NCBI GenBank assembly: GCA_902787755.1
Contig: CADAHL010000002.1
Coordinates: forward strand, 1 to 64,000
Direction: 5' to 3'
Source of the DNA: Oscillospiraceae bacterium
Lineage (GTDB): Bacteria; Bacillota; Clostridia; Oscillospirales; Oscillospiraceae
DNA length: 64,000 nt
Below are positions 53,244 through 62,125 of this stretch, piece after piece (the stretch's first letter is position 1; every line of letters begins with the position of its first letter). Made by a program: the position numbers and the translations under genes. Below the pieces are notes generated by a model. The model saw nothing but the letters and a program-made list of their open reading frames with translations. It did not search any database and was not told the origin of the DNA.

Positions 53244-55307
53244 ATGACAATGGCGGAATCCGAAAGCAGAAAACAGATACAGGAGAAGCTCCGAAAGACA
53301 GAGCGGAAATCTCCTTTTGATACGATCCGCTACAGCAACAATACCCGCTGGCTGCTGGCGTTCTATGATCTTATCTTCTACTGCCTGGCGGTCTTCCTGC
53401 TGCTGGGCCTGCATCCCAGCGACGACGAGGCGATGGCCTTCGGCCTGCTGGCGGGATACTTTTTCATCGGCCTGATCTGCATCTTCGGGATGCGCTTTCT
53501 CTTCGGCGTCTACCGGCAGATCTGGCGCTACGGCGGCATGCAGGCCTATATCCTGCTGATCCTGGCCGACACTGCGGGCAGCGTGCTCTATCTGCTGCTG
53601 ACCCGGGTGCTCCCGATCGAGAAGATCCTGGCCATCCGGCTGCTGTCTCTGACGAGCATCAATCTGCTCCTGGCCATCTCCTCCCGCATGTTCTACTACT
53701 ACGTCTACCAGTTCGGCAGTAAAACCACGAAGGAAGGCGCCGTTCTGCGCAGGACGCTGCAGATCGTGGGTCAGGTCACGGTAAAGCCGGATGAACCGGT
53801 GCTGGAGGACGTGAACCGCCGGAAGATCAAGGTCGCCATCATCGGCGCCGGACGCGTGGGCGTGGGACTGGCGGAGGAGCTGCTGAACAACCCCATGGCC
53901 ACCTATCTTCCCGTTTGCTTCGTGGACATCAGCAAGGAGAAGATCGGGCGGCAGATCTACGGGCTGCCAGTTCTGGCGGAGATGGACGTGTCCGCCGATA
54001 CGCTTCACGCGCTGTACGTGCAGGAGGCGATCTTCGCCATCCCCCAGATGAGTGCGGAGCGGAAAAAGACTATCTATGACCTGTACCGGAAGCTGGGGCT
54101 GAAGGTCAAGGTCTATGACTATCCCGTGATGCAGACCGCCGGCAGCGGGCGCAGAGCCCTGCGGGAGTTCGATATCGAGGAGCTGCTGTTCCGGCCGGAG
54201 ATCACCTTCAACGACGAGAGCACCGGCGCCTACTATCGGGACAAGGTGATTCTCATCACCGGCGGCGGCGGATCCATTGGCAGCGAGCTGTGCCGCCAGA
54301 TCGCCAAGATGCAGCCCAAGCGCCTGATCGTGCTGGATATCTACGAAAACGGCGCCTATGACGTGCAGCAGGAGCTGAAGATCGCCTATGGCAATGCGCT
54401 GGACCTGTCGGTGGAGATCCTCTCCGTGACAGACCGGCGGGCCATGGACAAGGTGTTCCGGACCTATCATCCCCAGATCGTTCTGCACGCCGCCGCCCAC
54501 AAGCACGTGCCTCTGATGGAGCACAACTGCTGCGAGGCGGTGAAGAACAACGTGTTTGGCACGCTGTACACAGTGCAGCTGTGCGAAAAGTACAAGGTCC
54601 AGCGCTTCATCCTGGTCTCCACCGACAAGGCGGTCAACCCCACCAACGTGATGGGGGCCACCAAGAGAATGTGCGAGATCATCGTCCAGAGCTACAGCGC
54701 CATGGGCGGCAACACGGTCTACAGCGCCACCCGCTTCGGCAACGTGCTGGGCAGCGCTGGCTCGGTGATCCCGCTGTTTCGCCGGCAGATCGCCAACGGC
54801 GGCCCCGTGACTCTGACCGACCGGAGGATCATCCGTTACTTCATGACGATCCCCGAGGCCAGCCAGCTGGTGCTGGAGTCCGGCTCCATGGCCCAGAACG
54901 GGGAACTGTTCGTGCTGGACATGGGCAAGCCCGTGAAGATCCTGGAACTGGCGGAGAATATGATCCGGCTCAGTGGCCTGGAGCCTTATCGGGATATCGA
55001 TATCGTGGAGACCGGCCTGCGGCCGGGAGAAAAGCTGTATGAAGAGCTGCTGATCCGGGACGAGACCCTGACCAAGACGGAAAACAGCCTGATCTTCATC
55101 GAGAAGGACAGCCCCATCGGGAAGGAAGAGCTGTTCAGCCGCCTGCAGCTGTTGGCGGAGGCGGTAGGCGAGGAGGACGATATGGCCGTGAGGAAAGCGC
55201 TCCGGCAGACGGTCCCCACCTTCCGCAGCCCGGAGGAGGTCAATGCAAAGGCCCATGTTTCCCAGGAAATGCTCAACGCCCGGGAAGAAGAACAGGATCC
55301 GGCTTGA
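53244..55307 (+). CDS. Membrane nucleotide-sugar 4,6-dehydratase (PglF/WbpM/CapD-like)
   Basis: 687 residues. Four N-terminal membrane segments (about 30-150) are followed by a CoA-binding-like Rossmann domain (KVAIIGAGRVGVGLAEEL) and an extended SDR dehydratase: ILITGGGGSIGSELCRQI, HAAAHKHVPLMEHN, VSTDKAVNPTNVMGATKRMCE and SATRFGNVLGSAGSVIPLF. As in WbpM relatives, the usual catalytic Tyr is replaced by Met (M-x3-K in MGATK). It converts UDP-GlcNAc to the 4-keto-6-deoxy sugar, the precursor for the PglE-like enzyme at 38686. Last gene of the second locus. Confidence 0.93.
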   Translation: MTMAESESRKQIQEKLRKTERKSPFDTIRYSNNTRWLLAFYDLIFYCLAVFLLLGLHPSDDEAMAFGLLAGYFFIGLICIFGMRFLFGVYRQIWRYGGMQAYILLILADTAGSVLYLLLTRVLPIEKILAIRLLSLTSINLLLAISSRMFYYYVYQFGSKTTKEGAVLRRTLQIVGQVTVKPDEPVLEDVNRRKIKVAIIGAGRVGVGLAEELLNNPMATYLPVCFVDISKEKIGRQIYGLPVLAEMDVSADTLHALYVQEAIFAIPQMSAERKKTIYDLYRKLGLKVKVYDYPVMQTAGSGRRALREFDIEELLFRPEITFNDESTGAYYRDKVILITGGGGSIGSELCRQIAKMQPKRLIVLDIYENGAYDVQQELKIAYGNALDLSVEILSVTDRRAMDKVFRTYHPQIVLHAAAHKHVPLMEHNCCEAVKNNVFGTLYTVQLCEKYKVQRFILVSTDKAVNPTNVMGATKRMCEIIVQSYSAMGGNTVYSATRFGNVLGSAGSVIPLFRRQIANGGPVTLTDRRIIRYFMTIPEASQLVLESGSMAQNGELFVLDMGKPVKILELAENMIRLSGLEPYRDIDIVETGLRPGEKLYEELLIRDETLTKTENSLIFIEKDSPIGKEELFSRLQLLAEAVGEEDDMAVRKALRQTVPTFRSPEEVNAKAHVSQEMLNAREEEQDPA

Positions 55308-55334
55308 CGCTCTCCAATTTCACTATGACAGAAA

Positions 55335-55370
55335 CGACCGCAGGACCGGTATCGGTTGGCCCTGCGGTCG
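55335..55370. repeat. 10-bp inverted repeat after the PglF-like gene
   Basis: CGACCGCAGG (55335-55344) and CCTGCGGTCG (55361-55370) pair perfectly around a 16-base loop. No T-run follows on the plus strand, so it may act as an mRNA 3' end stabiliser or a factor-dependent stop. Confidence 0.45.
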
Positions 55371-55528
55371 CTGCGTTATCAGCTTGGAAGCAGCAGCCTG
55401 GGCTGTGCGCGCATGATAAGCCCTGCAAAACCGGGATTGTTTACACTTTTCACATAGACGGCGGGGCGGATCCGTGGTATGATGCTTCTTAGCGATCCGG
55501 TTCATACCCGCAGGGCACAGAGAAAAAC

Positions 55529-55576
55529 AAAAAAGCGCCGGAAAAGCTCATGAAATGAACCTTTCCGGCGCTTTTT
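55529..55576 (-). terminator. Terminator downstream of tRNA-Arg (bidirectional in form)
   Basis: AAAAAGCGCCGGAAA and TTTCCGGCGCTTTTT enclose a 16-base loop. On the minus strand it directly follows the CCA end of the tRNA and ends in a T-run; on the plus strand it also ends in TTTTT, so it may close both directions. Confidence 0.8.
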
Positions 55577-55652
55577 GGCACCCACGAGAGGATTCGAACC
55601 TCCGACCCCTCGCTTAGGAGGCGAGTGCTCTATCCTGCTGAGCTACGTGGGC
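55576..55652 (-). tRNA. tRNA-Arg (anticodon CCT)
   Basis: 77 bases including an encoded CCA. Read on the minus strand: acceptor GCCCACG pairs with CGTGGGT (one G-U), D-arm GCTC/GAGC, anticodon stem CTCGC/GCGAG with loop CTCCTAA giving anticodon CCT, variable GGGTC and T-arm GGAGG-TTCGAAT-CCTCT. It reads AGG codons, a rare type in high-GC genomes. Confidence 0.95.
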
Positions 55653-55711
55653 GTACAGCGCGATCGGGACGGATATGCAACACTGCCGCGGTTTCCCTCG
55701 ACAGCCCATGT

Positions 55712-55740
55712 ATTCTAACCCAATTCCGGTATAAAGTCAA
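55712..55740 (-). promoter_or_regulatory. Promoter of tRNA-Arg
   Basis: On the minus strand TTGACT (55735-55740), exactly 17 bases, TAGAAT (55712-55717), about 60 bases before the tRNA 5' end. Near-consensus sigma-A promoter. Confidence 0.78.
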
Positions 55741-55767
55741 TCTTTTCTTATCCATTCGGGTGGTACT

Positions 55768-58683
55768 ATGCTTCAACTCAAACAAATCAAAAAAGACTAT
55801 CAGGCGGGGGAGACCACGGTCCAGGCCCTGAAGGGCGTGGATCTCAGCTTCCGGGAGAGCGAGTTCGTGGCGATCCTGGGCCACTCCGGCTGCGGCAAGA
55901 CCACGCTGCTGAACATCATCGGCGGACTGGATCAGTATACCTCCGGAGACCTGGTGATCAACGGCAAGTCCACCAGGAACTTCAGCGACGGGGACTGGGA
56001 CGCCTACCGCAACCACTCCATCGGCTTCGTCTTTCAATCCTACAACCTGATTCCCCACCAGACGGTACTGTCCAATGTGGAGCTGGCCCTGACCCTGTCC
56101 GGCGTGGCGCCCTCCGAGCGGCGGGCTAGAGCCACCCGGGCGCTGGAGCGGGTGGGCCTGGGGGATCAGCTTCACAAGCGGCCCAATCAGATGTCCGGCG
56201 GCCAGATGCAGCGGGTGGCCATTGCCCGCGCCCTGGTCAACGATCCGGATATCCTGCTGGCCGACGAGCCCACCGGCGCCCTGGATTCGGACACCTCGGT
56301 GCAGATCATGGAGATCCTGAAGGAGATCTCCAAGGACAAACTCATCATCATGGTGACCCACAACCCGGAGCTGGCCGCGGGCTATGCCAGCCGTACCATC
56401 CGCCTGAAGGACGGCCTTATTATAGGCGACAGCGATCCCTATACCGGGGAGGACACGGCCAGTGCCGCACCCATCGGCAGGAAGCCCTCCATGAGCTTCT
56501 TCACCGCCCTGGCCCTGAGCACCAACAATCTGATGACAAAGAAGGCCAGGACGATCCTGACCGCCTTTGCCGGGTCCATCGGCATCATCGGAATCGCTCT
56601 TATTATGTCCCTGTCCAACGGCATCCAGACCTACATCGACAAGGTTCAGGAGGATACGCTGTCCAGCTACCCCATTACCATCCAGGCCGAGACCGTGGAT
56701 ATGACCAGTATGATGGTCTCCATGATGGGCGCTCAGGCCAAGTCCGAGGAGAACCGCCACGAGCGGGACGCAGTCTATTCCAGCTCCGTTTTGTATGACA
56801 TGATCAACTCCTTCGTCACGGCGGATATGGATACCAACAATCTGAAGGCCTTCCGGGATTATCTGGAGGATGAGAACAGCGAGCTGAGCCAGTACATCAG
56901 CTCGGTACAGTACTCCTATGACGTGGATCTGACCCCCTATGCCGAGGATGTGAACGGACACATCGGCAAGACAGATGCGGCCCAGATCATCCAGACCGCC
57001 ATGTCCGCCTCCTTCGGCGGGGATTACACCAGCTATTTTTCCACCTACGGACAGATGTTCTCCACCATGAACGTGTGGCAGGAGATGCTGCCGGGAGAGA
57101 ACGGAGAGCTGATGCACCCGCTTCTAAAGCACCAGTACGACGTGCTCTACGGCCGATGGCCGGAGAGATACGACGAGGTGGTACTGATCGTGGACGAGAA
57201 CAACGAGATCTCCGATCTGGTGCTCTACTCCATCGGCCTGAAGTCCAACGACTCCATTGCGGAGAACATGGACGCCTTCATGTCCGCCGAGGCCATGGAC
57301 ACCACCCAGGAGCACTGGAGCTATGAGGAGATCTGCCAGCGGACCTTCCGCTACATCTATCCGGCGGACAAGTACCAGTACGACGAGGAGACCGGCGAAT
57401 ACGTGGACCTGACCCAGGAGGAGCTGGGCCTGCGTACTCTGTACAACAACGGCCTGGAGCTGAAGCTGGTGGGCATCATCCGCCAGAACAGCGACGCCCT
57501 GTCCGGCATGCTCACCGGCGCCATCGGCTACAGCCACGCCCTGGTGGAGCATATCGCCGCCGAGTGCGAGAACAAGGAGCTCATCAAGGCCCAGCTGGCC
57601 GACCCCGAGACGGACGTGTTTACGGGTCTTGCCTATCTGAGCCGGGAGGATGAGCAGGGGAGCAAGGCCCGGAAGGTGGAGGCGGCCAAGAACTACATTG
57701 CCGAGGCTGACAATGCGACCCTGGCCCAGATCTATGTGGACTATATGTGCGAGCCGGACGAGGAGGCTCTGCAGGATATGATCCAGGAACAGACCGGGGA
57801 AACCACCCGGGAGGACATCGAGAAGATGGTCCTGGAATCTTACCCGGAATACGCCTCCATGCTCAGCCAGATGGACGACGAGATGCTCTTTGACTACGTC
57901 AACCAGATGGCGGGCCAGCAGGCCAGAGAGCAGTATGCCATCCAGATGCGGGCGCTGTACTCAGAGCTTACAGACGAAGAGCTGGTGGAAGATTTCCGGC
58001 TTCTGTCCCTGGAGGAGAAAGACTATATCTGGATCTACGACAACGCCATGCCCCCGGTGTACTCCACCACCACGCTGAAGGACAATCTGAAGAAGCTGGG
58101 CTATGTGGATCTCCAGACCCCCAGCGTCATCAACATCTACGCCTCCAGCTTCGAGGACAAGGATAATATCGGCGAGGCCATCAAGCACTACAACGAGACC
58201 GTGGACGAGGACGACCAGATCAGCTATACCGACGTGGTGGCCCTGCTCATGAGCTCCATCACCAATATCATCAACGTCATCTCCTATGTGCTCATCGCCT
58301 TCGTGGCCATTTCGCTGGTGGTCTCCTCCATCATGATCGGCATCATCACTTACATCAGCGTTCTGGAACGCACCAAGGAGATCGGTATCCTCCGGGCCAT
58401 CGGTGCCTCCAAGAAGGATGTGTCCCGGGTTTTCAACGCGGAGACCTTCATTATCGGCTTTACCGCCGGCGCCATTGGCATTCTGATGACGCTGCTGCTG
58501 AATATCCCCATCAACATCATCGTCCACGATCTGACCGGGATCCAGGCGCTCAATTCCTCCCTGCCCTGGCAGGGGGCCGCGGGCCTGGTGCTGATCAGCG
58601 TGATCCTGACCTTTATCGCCGGCCTGATCCCCTCGGGCCTGGCGGCCAAGAAGGATCCGGTGGAAGCGCTCAGAACAGAGTAA
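55768..58683 (+). CDS. ABC transporter, fused ATPase and FtsX-type permease (MacB-like)
   Basis: 971 residues. Residues 1-225 are the ATPase: Walker A GHSGCGKTT (about 38-46), signature MSGGQMQRVAIARAL and Walker B ILLADEPTGALDS. A first membrane segment lies at about 260-285 (ARTILTAFAGSIGIIGIALIM). A very large extracytoplasmic domain spans about 290-830, and the last 140 residues hold three membrane segments of the FtsX fold, with SIMIGIITYISVLERTKEIG and ILRAIGASKKDV. This is the MacB/BceAB mechanotransmission class. The outer domain is much larger than in MacB, as in many Bacillota paralogues that handle peptides or cell-wall ligands. No two-component genes adjoin it. Confidence 0.92.
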   Translation: MLQLKQIKKDYQAGETTVQALKGVDLSFRESEFVAILGHSGCGKTTLLNIIGGLDQYTSGDLVINGKSTRNFSDGDWDAYRNHSIGFVFQSYNLIPHQTVLSNVELALTLSGVAPSERRARATRALERVGLGDQLHKRPNQMSGGQMQRVAIARALVNDPDILLADEPTGALDSDTSVQIMEILKEISKDKLIIMVTHNPELAAGYASRTIRLKDGLIIGDSDPYTGEDTASAAPIGRKPSMSFFTALALSTNNLMTKKARTILTAFAGSIGIIGIALIMSLSNGIQTYIDKVQEDTLSSYPITIQAETVDMTSMMVSMMGAQAKSEENRHERDAVYSSSVLYDMINSFVTADMDTNNLKAFRDYLEDENSELSQYISSVQYSYDVDLTPYAEDVNGHIGKTDAAQIIQTAMSASFGGDYTSYFSTYGQMFSTMNVWQEMLPGENGELMHPLLKHQYDVLYGRWPERYDEVVLIVDENNEISDLVLYSIGLKSNDSIAENMDAFMSAEAMDTTQEHWSYEEICQRTFRYIYPADKYQYDEETGEYVDLTQEELGLRTLYNNGLELKLVGIIRQNSDALSGMLTGAIGYSHALVEHIAAECENKELIKAQLADPETDVFTGLAYLSREDEQGSKARKVEAAKNYIAEADNATLAQIYVDYMCEPDEEALQDMIQEQTGETTREDIEKMVLESYPEYASMLSQMDDEMLFDYVNQMAGQQAREQYAIQMRALYSELTDEELVEDFRLLSLEEKDYIWIYDNAMPPVYSTTTLKDNLKKLGYVDLQTPSVINIYASSFEDKDNIGEAIKHYNETVDEDDQISYTDVVALLMSSITNIINVISYVLIAFVAISLVVSSIMIGIITYISVLERTKEIGILRAIGASKKDVSRVFNAETFIIGFTAGAIGILMTLLLNIPINIIVHDLTGIQALNSSLPWQGAAGLVLISVILTFIAGLIPSGLAAKKDPVEALRTE

Positions 58684-58695
58684 AGGAGCGAGAGT

Positions 58696-59478
58696 ATGTC
58701 AAAACGTCCCGCGGATCTCGTCACAAGTCAGGTGGCGAAGGATCTGCTGTTCTGCCCCAACCGCTATCGGCTGGATACCCGTTTTCTGCTGAAGGATGGA
58801 GAGAAACATCCCGTGGCCGTCATTTGCCCCGGCGGGGCTTATGCCTCGGTGTGCAGCTTCATTGAGGGCGTGCCCGTTGCAAGGCGGCTCAACGAGATGG
58901 GGATCTCGGCGGTGATCGTGTACTATCGCACGAAAAAGAAGGCGCAGTATCCCGCGCCTCAGGACGATCTGGCCCGGGGCGTCCGGGAGGTGCTGGCGAA
59001 CGCGGAGAAGTGGAACCTGGACACGGAGCATTACAGCGTCTGGGGCTCCTCCGCCGGCGGCCATTTGGCGGCTTCCTTCGGCACCCGGCATATGGGCTAT
59101 GCCAAGTACGCGCTGCCCAGGCCCGCCGCCCTGATCCTGAGCTATCCGGTGATCTCCATGCGCCCGACGCTGACCCATCAGACCACCCACGATCTGCTGC
59201 TGGGCAAGGATGCCGCCGAAGAGAGGGAGCATTTTGCCAGTATCGACGAGCAGGTGACCGGCGAGTATCCGCCCACCTATATCTGGTGCGGCGACGGCGA
59301 CCGGACGGTTCAGCCGGAGAACACCCGCCGGATGGCGGCAGCGCTGGAACAGGCCGGCGTCAAGTATCAGTGCGAGATCTTCCCGGGCGTGGATCACGGC
59401 GTGGGGCCCGGGACCGGTACCCCGGCCCAGGGCTGGATCGACCGGGCCGTCCGCTTCTGGCGGGAACAGATGAAATAA
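58696..59478 (+). CDS. Alpha/beta hydrolase (acetyl-esterase-like)
   Basis: 260 residues without a signal peptide. VAVICPGGAYASVC gives the oxyanion loop, VWGSSAGGHLAASFG holds the nucleophile Ser, TYIWCGDGDRTVQPEN the acidic residue and GVDHGVGPG the His. This is the BD-FAE/xylan-esterase-like family common in gut bacteria, which removes acetyl or other ester groups from glycans. Starts 12 bases after the ABC transporter gene, so they are probably co-transcribed. Confidence 0.88.
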   Translation: MSKRPADLVTSQVAKDLLFCPNRYRLDTRFLLKDGEKHPVAVICPGGAYASVCSFIEGVPVARRLNEMGISAVIVYYRTKKKAQYPAPQDDLARGVREVLANAEKWNLDTEHYSVWGSSAGGHLAASFGTRHMGYAKYALPRPAALILSYPVISMRPTLTHQTTHDLLLGKDAAEEREHFASIDEQVTGEYPPTYIWCGDGDRTVQPENTRRMAAALEQAGVKYQCEIFPGVDHGVGPGTGTPAQGWIDRAVRFWREQMK

Positions 59479-59492
59479 ACAGGGAACAAAGC

Positions 59493-59526
59493 CGACCCGC
59501 TTGCGTCATAGGACGTGAGCGGGTCG
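59493..59526 (+). terminator. Hairpin after the esterase gene
   Basis: CGACCCGCT and AGCGGGTCG pair perfectly with a further GTC/GAC inside. There is no T-run, so terminator function is uncertain. Confidence 0.45.
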
Positions 59527-59595
59527 AGTGCTTCTCAGAATTGAGGAGGCCCGTGGAAATAGCTGCCGGAAACTTGCGTTATTTGAAGTTCTCTG

Positions 59596-59624
59596 TTGCA
59601 TTTTTATACATTTTCCGGTATAGT
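59596..59624 (+). promoter_or_regulatory. Sigma-A promoter of the SPFH-zinc-ribbon module
   Basis: TTGCAT (59596-59601), exactly 17 bases, TATAGT (59619-59624), 61 bases before the ATG at 59686. Confidence 0.7.
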
Positions 59625-59685
59625 GTCAATTAGGAAGGTATGGATTCCGGCCGCTCTGCGGCATCAATTGAAAGGAGATTTCATC

Positions 59686-61017
59686 ATGGGTCTTATTCAA
59701 GCAGGTCTCAGCGCTGTCAGCAGTGTTCTGGCAGATCAGTGGAAGGAATATTTTTACTGTGAAGCGCTTCCCAACAATGTCCTTGCGGTCAAGGGGCAGA
59801 AAAAGGCGACCGGCCGCTCTGCCAACAAGGGCAGCGACAATATCATCACCAGCGGCTCTGTGATCGCCGTGGCCGACGGCCAGTGCATGCTGATCGTGGA
59901 GCAGGGCAAGATCGTGGACGTCTGCGCCGTCCCCGGCGAGTATGTCTATGACGCCTCCACCGAGCCTTCCATCTTCTCCGGCAACCTGGGCGACGGTATC
60001 AAGGCCGTGTTCCAGCAGATCGGCAAACGCTTTACCTTCGGCGGAGAGATCCCCAAGGACCAGAGAGTGTATTACTTCAACACCAAGGAGCTGACCGGCA
60101 ACAAGTACGGCACGCCTTCTCCCGTTCCCTTCCGTGTGGTGGACGCCAACATCGGCCTGGATATCGACATCTCCATCCGCTGCTTTGGCGAGTACAGCTA
60201 TCGGATCTCCAACCCCCTGCTGTTCTACACCAACATTTGCGGCAATGTGACCGCTGCCTATACCAGAGATCAACTGGACGGCCAGCTGAAGACCGAACTG
60301 CTCACCGCTTTGCAGCCTGCCTTCGCCAAGATCTCCGACATGGGCATCCGTTACTCCGCGCTGCCCGGCCACACCACCGAGATCGCCGACGCCCTCAATG
60401 ACGTGCTCTCCGCCAAGTGGAGGGATCTGCGCGGCATCGAGATCGTCGCCTTCGGCGTGTCCTCCGTGAAGGCCAGCGAGGAAGACGAGGCCATGATCAA
60501 GGAGCTGCAGCGCAACGCCGCGTTCCGCAATCCCAACATGGCCGCCGCCCACCTGGTAGGCGCTCAGGCAGCTGCCATGCAGGCTGCCGCCGCCAATGAG
60601 AACGCCGGCCCCGCCATGGCCTTCATGGGCATGAACATGGCCGGCAATGCCGGCGGCATGAACGCCCAGAGCCTGTTCCAGATGGGTCAGCAGCAGGCCC
60701 AGCAGCCCGTTCAGCAGGCTGCTCCCGCCGCCAACACCTGGACCTGCCCCAGCTGCGGCGCTTCCGCCAGCGGCAAGTTCTGCCCCGAGTGCGGCACCAA
60801 GAAGCCCGAGCCCGCGGCGGCCGTGGGCTGGACCTGCCCCAGCTGCGGCACTGTGAACAAGGGCAAGTTCTGCGCCGAGTGCGGCGCCAAGAAGCCCGCT
60901 TCCGTGCCCCAGTACCGCTGCGATAAGTGCGGCTGGGAGCCGGCCGATCCCTCCAAGCCCCCGCGCTTCTGCCCGGAGTGCGGTGATCCCTTTGACCAGG
61001 GAGATATCGTCGGCTGA
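59686..61017 (+). CDS. SPFH-domain protein with zinc ribbons (YdjI-like)
   Basis: 443 residues from the ATG at 59686 with AAAGGAG 9 bases upstream. Residues about 20-280 form the SPFH-type fold of the 'virion core protein' family (EALPNNVLAVKGQKK, SGSVIAVADGQCMLIVEQG, GEYVYDASTEPSIF). A Met/Ala/Gln-rich helix-linker follows, and then three short zinc ribbons, each of CPSCG...CPECG form, at about 350-440. In B. subtilis YdjI, a protein of this type works with YdjG and YdjH and PspA in an envelope-stress complex. Matching partners occur at 62126 and 63246. Confidence 0.87.
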   Translation: MGLIQAGLSAVSSVLADQWKEYFYCEALPNNVLAVKGQKKATGRSANKGSDNIITSGSVIAVADGQCMLIVEQGKIVDVCAVPGEYVYDASTEPSIFSGNLGDGIKAVFQQIGKRFTFGGEIPKDQRVYYFNTKELTGNKYGTPSPVPFRVVDANIGLDIDISIRCFGEYSYRISNPLLFYTNICGNVTAAYTRDQLDGQLKTELLTALQPAFAKISDMGIRYSALPGHTTEIADALNDVLSAKWRDLRGIEIVAFGVSSVKASEEDEAMIKELQRNAAFRNPNMAAAHLVGAQAAAMQAAAANENAGPAMAFMGMNMAGNAGGMNAQSLFQMGQQQAQQPVQQAAPAANTWTCPSCGASASGKFCPECGTKKPEPAAAVGWTCPSCGTVNKGKFCAECGAKKPASVPQYRCDKCGWEPADPSKPPRFCPECGDPFDQGDIVG

Positions 61018-61063
61018 GACAGCGGCGAAAGAATCGGCTACAACAGACAGAGAGGAGCCAAAC

Positions 61064-62065
61064 ATGAAAAAGATATTGACTGTTCTTCTTGCATTGGCAC
61101 TGATGTTCAGCCTCTGCGCCTGCGGGGAAGAGGATCCCAACGCGGGCCTGTACACCTGCACCCAGCTTGAGGCTTCCGGAATGACCCTGGCGGTGGAGGA
61201 CGTCTTCCCCGAAGGGATCACCCTGGAGCTGAAGAGCGGCGGACGCGGCACCCTGAATGTGGAGGGGGACGCGGGAACGGTGAAATGGGCTCTGGACGGC
61301 AACAAGTTCATCATGGAGACCGCTGACGGAACCTCGGAAGGCACGCTGGAAAACGGCGTGATCACCGTGGAGCTGATCGGCAGCGGCGTGATCATGACTC
61401 TGGTGGGGGAGAACGCAAAGGTATCCTCCCTGATCCAGGAGCTGCCCTCCGCGCCTCCCGCGGAGGAGCCCGCGGAGACGCCTGCTGAGACCCCCGCCGA
61501 GACCCCGGCCGAAGCTCCTGCGGAGACCAGCTCCCTGGTCCCCGACTGGTGGAACGGCGACTGGTACGGCTGGTGGTCCGCGGAGAACTCCCAGGGCCAG
61601 TTCCCTGAATCCTGGTGGGACGCGTTCGCTGAGATCGAAGTCATGACCGACGGCAGCGTGTACATGGCGCTCTGGGACGAGGACTACGAGCGCAACGATC
61701 CCATTGCCGAAGTGGCCTTCCGCTTTGAGGAAGGGGCCACCGATCTGGGCAGACTGGTGTCTACCAGTGGATATTTCTACGGGATGGACATTGGTGAGGG
61801 AGATTGGGTCATTGATCCGGACGATGTGATCGTTGAAAAGGCTATTCTCATCGACAGTCACTACACCGACGATACCGGAGAGGACTTCGACTTCGGTGTA
61901 CTGCTGCGCCCCTGGGGGACCGACTGGTCCGACATGGACGAGGAGGATCTGCCCTACTTCTACAGCAACTGGTATCTGCCTCTGATCGAGGCGGGTGAGC
62001 CTATGCCTGACAAGATCCCGGAGGACGTGATCGAGGCGGCCTACGGCGAAAGCGATTCCAACTGA
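61064..62065 (+). CDS. Lipoprotein of unknown function
   Basis: 333 residues from the ATG at 61064 (GAGAGGAG upstream; the frame is open 27 codons earlier). ILTVLLALALMFSLCAC is a lipoprotein signal with the lipid-bearing Cys near 18-20. A beta-rich domain to about 125 resembles the small DUF of many Clostridial lipoproteins (GKFIMETADGTSEGTLENG-like). A run of AETP/AEEP repeats at about 140-160 precedes a second domain with many acidic and Trp residues (WWNGDWYGWWSA). I do not recognise the second domain. It lies inside the YdjI/YdjG-like set and may be its surface-exposed part. Confidence 0.8.
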   Translation: MKKILTVLLALALMFSLCACGEEDPNAGLYTCTQLEASGMTLAVEDVFPEGITLELKSGGRGTLNVEGDAGTVKWALDGNKFIMETADGTSEGTLENGVITVELIGSGVIMTLVGENAKVSSLIQELPSAPPAEEPAETPAETPAETPAEAPAETSSLVPDWWNGDWYGWWSAENSQGQFPESWWDAFAEIEVMTDGSVYMALWDEDYERNDPIAEVAFRFEEGATDLGRLVSTSGYFYGMDIGEGDWVIDPDDVIVEKAILIDSHYTDDTGEDFDFGVLLRPWGTDWSDMDEEDLPYFYSNWYLPLIEAGEPMPDKIPEDVIEAAYGESDSN

Positions 62066-62075
62066 TCAAGCCCGA

Positions 62076-62105
62076 ACCGGCGGCGGAGTTCCGCCGCCGG
62101 TTTTT
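62076..62105 (+). terminator. Rho-independent terminator after the lipoprotein gene
   Basis: ACCGGCGGCGGA, GTT, CCGCCGCCGGT, TTTTTG: a perfect stem with a short loop and T-run. Separates the first two genes of the module from the zinc-ribbon and TPM genes unless read through. Confidence 0.82.
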
Positions 62106-62125
62106 GAAAAGGAAGGAGGACGACT

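Noticed and set aside
55768..58683. Bacitracin-type BceAB resistance transporter
   Set aside because: BceAB has separate ATPase and permease genes with a ten-span permease and an adjacent two-component system; here both parts are fused, the permease has four spans, and no such regulators adjoin it.
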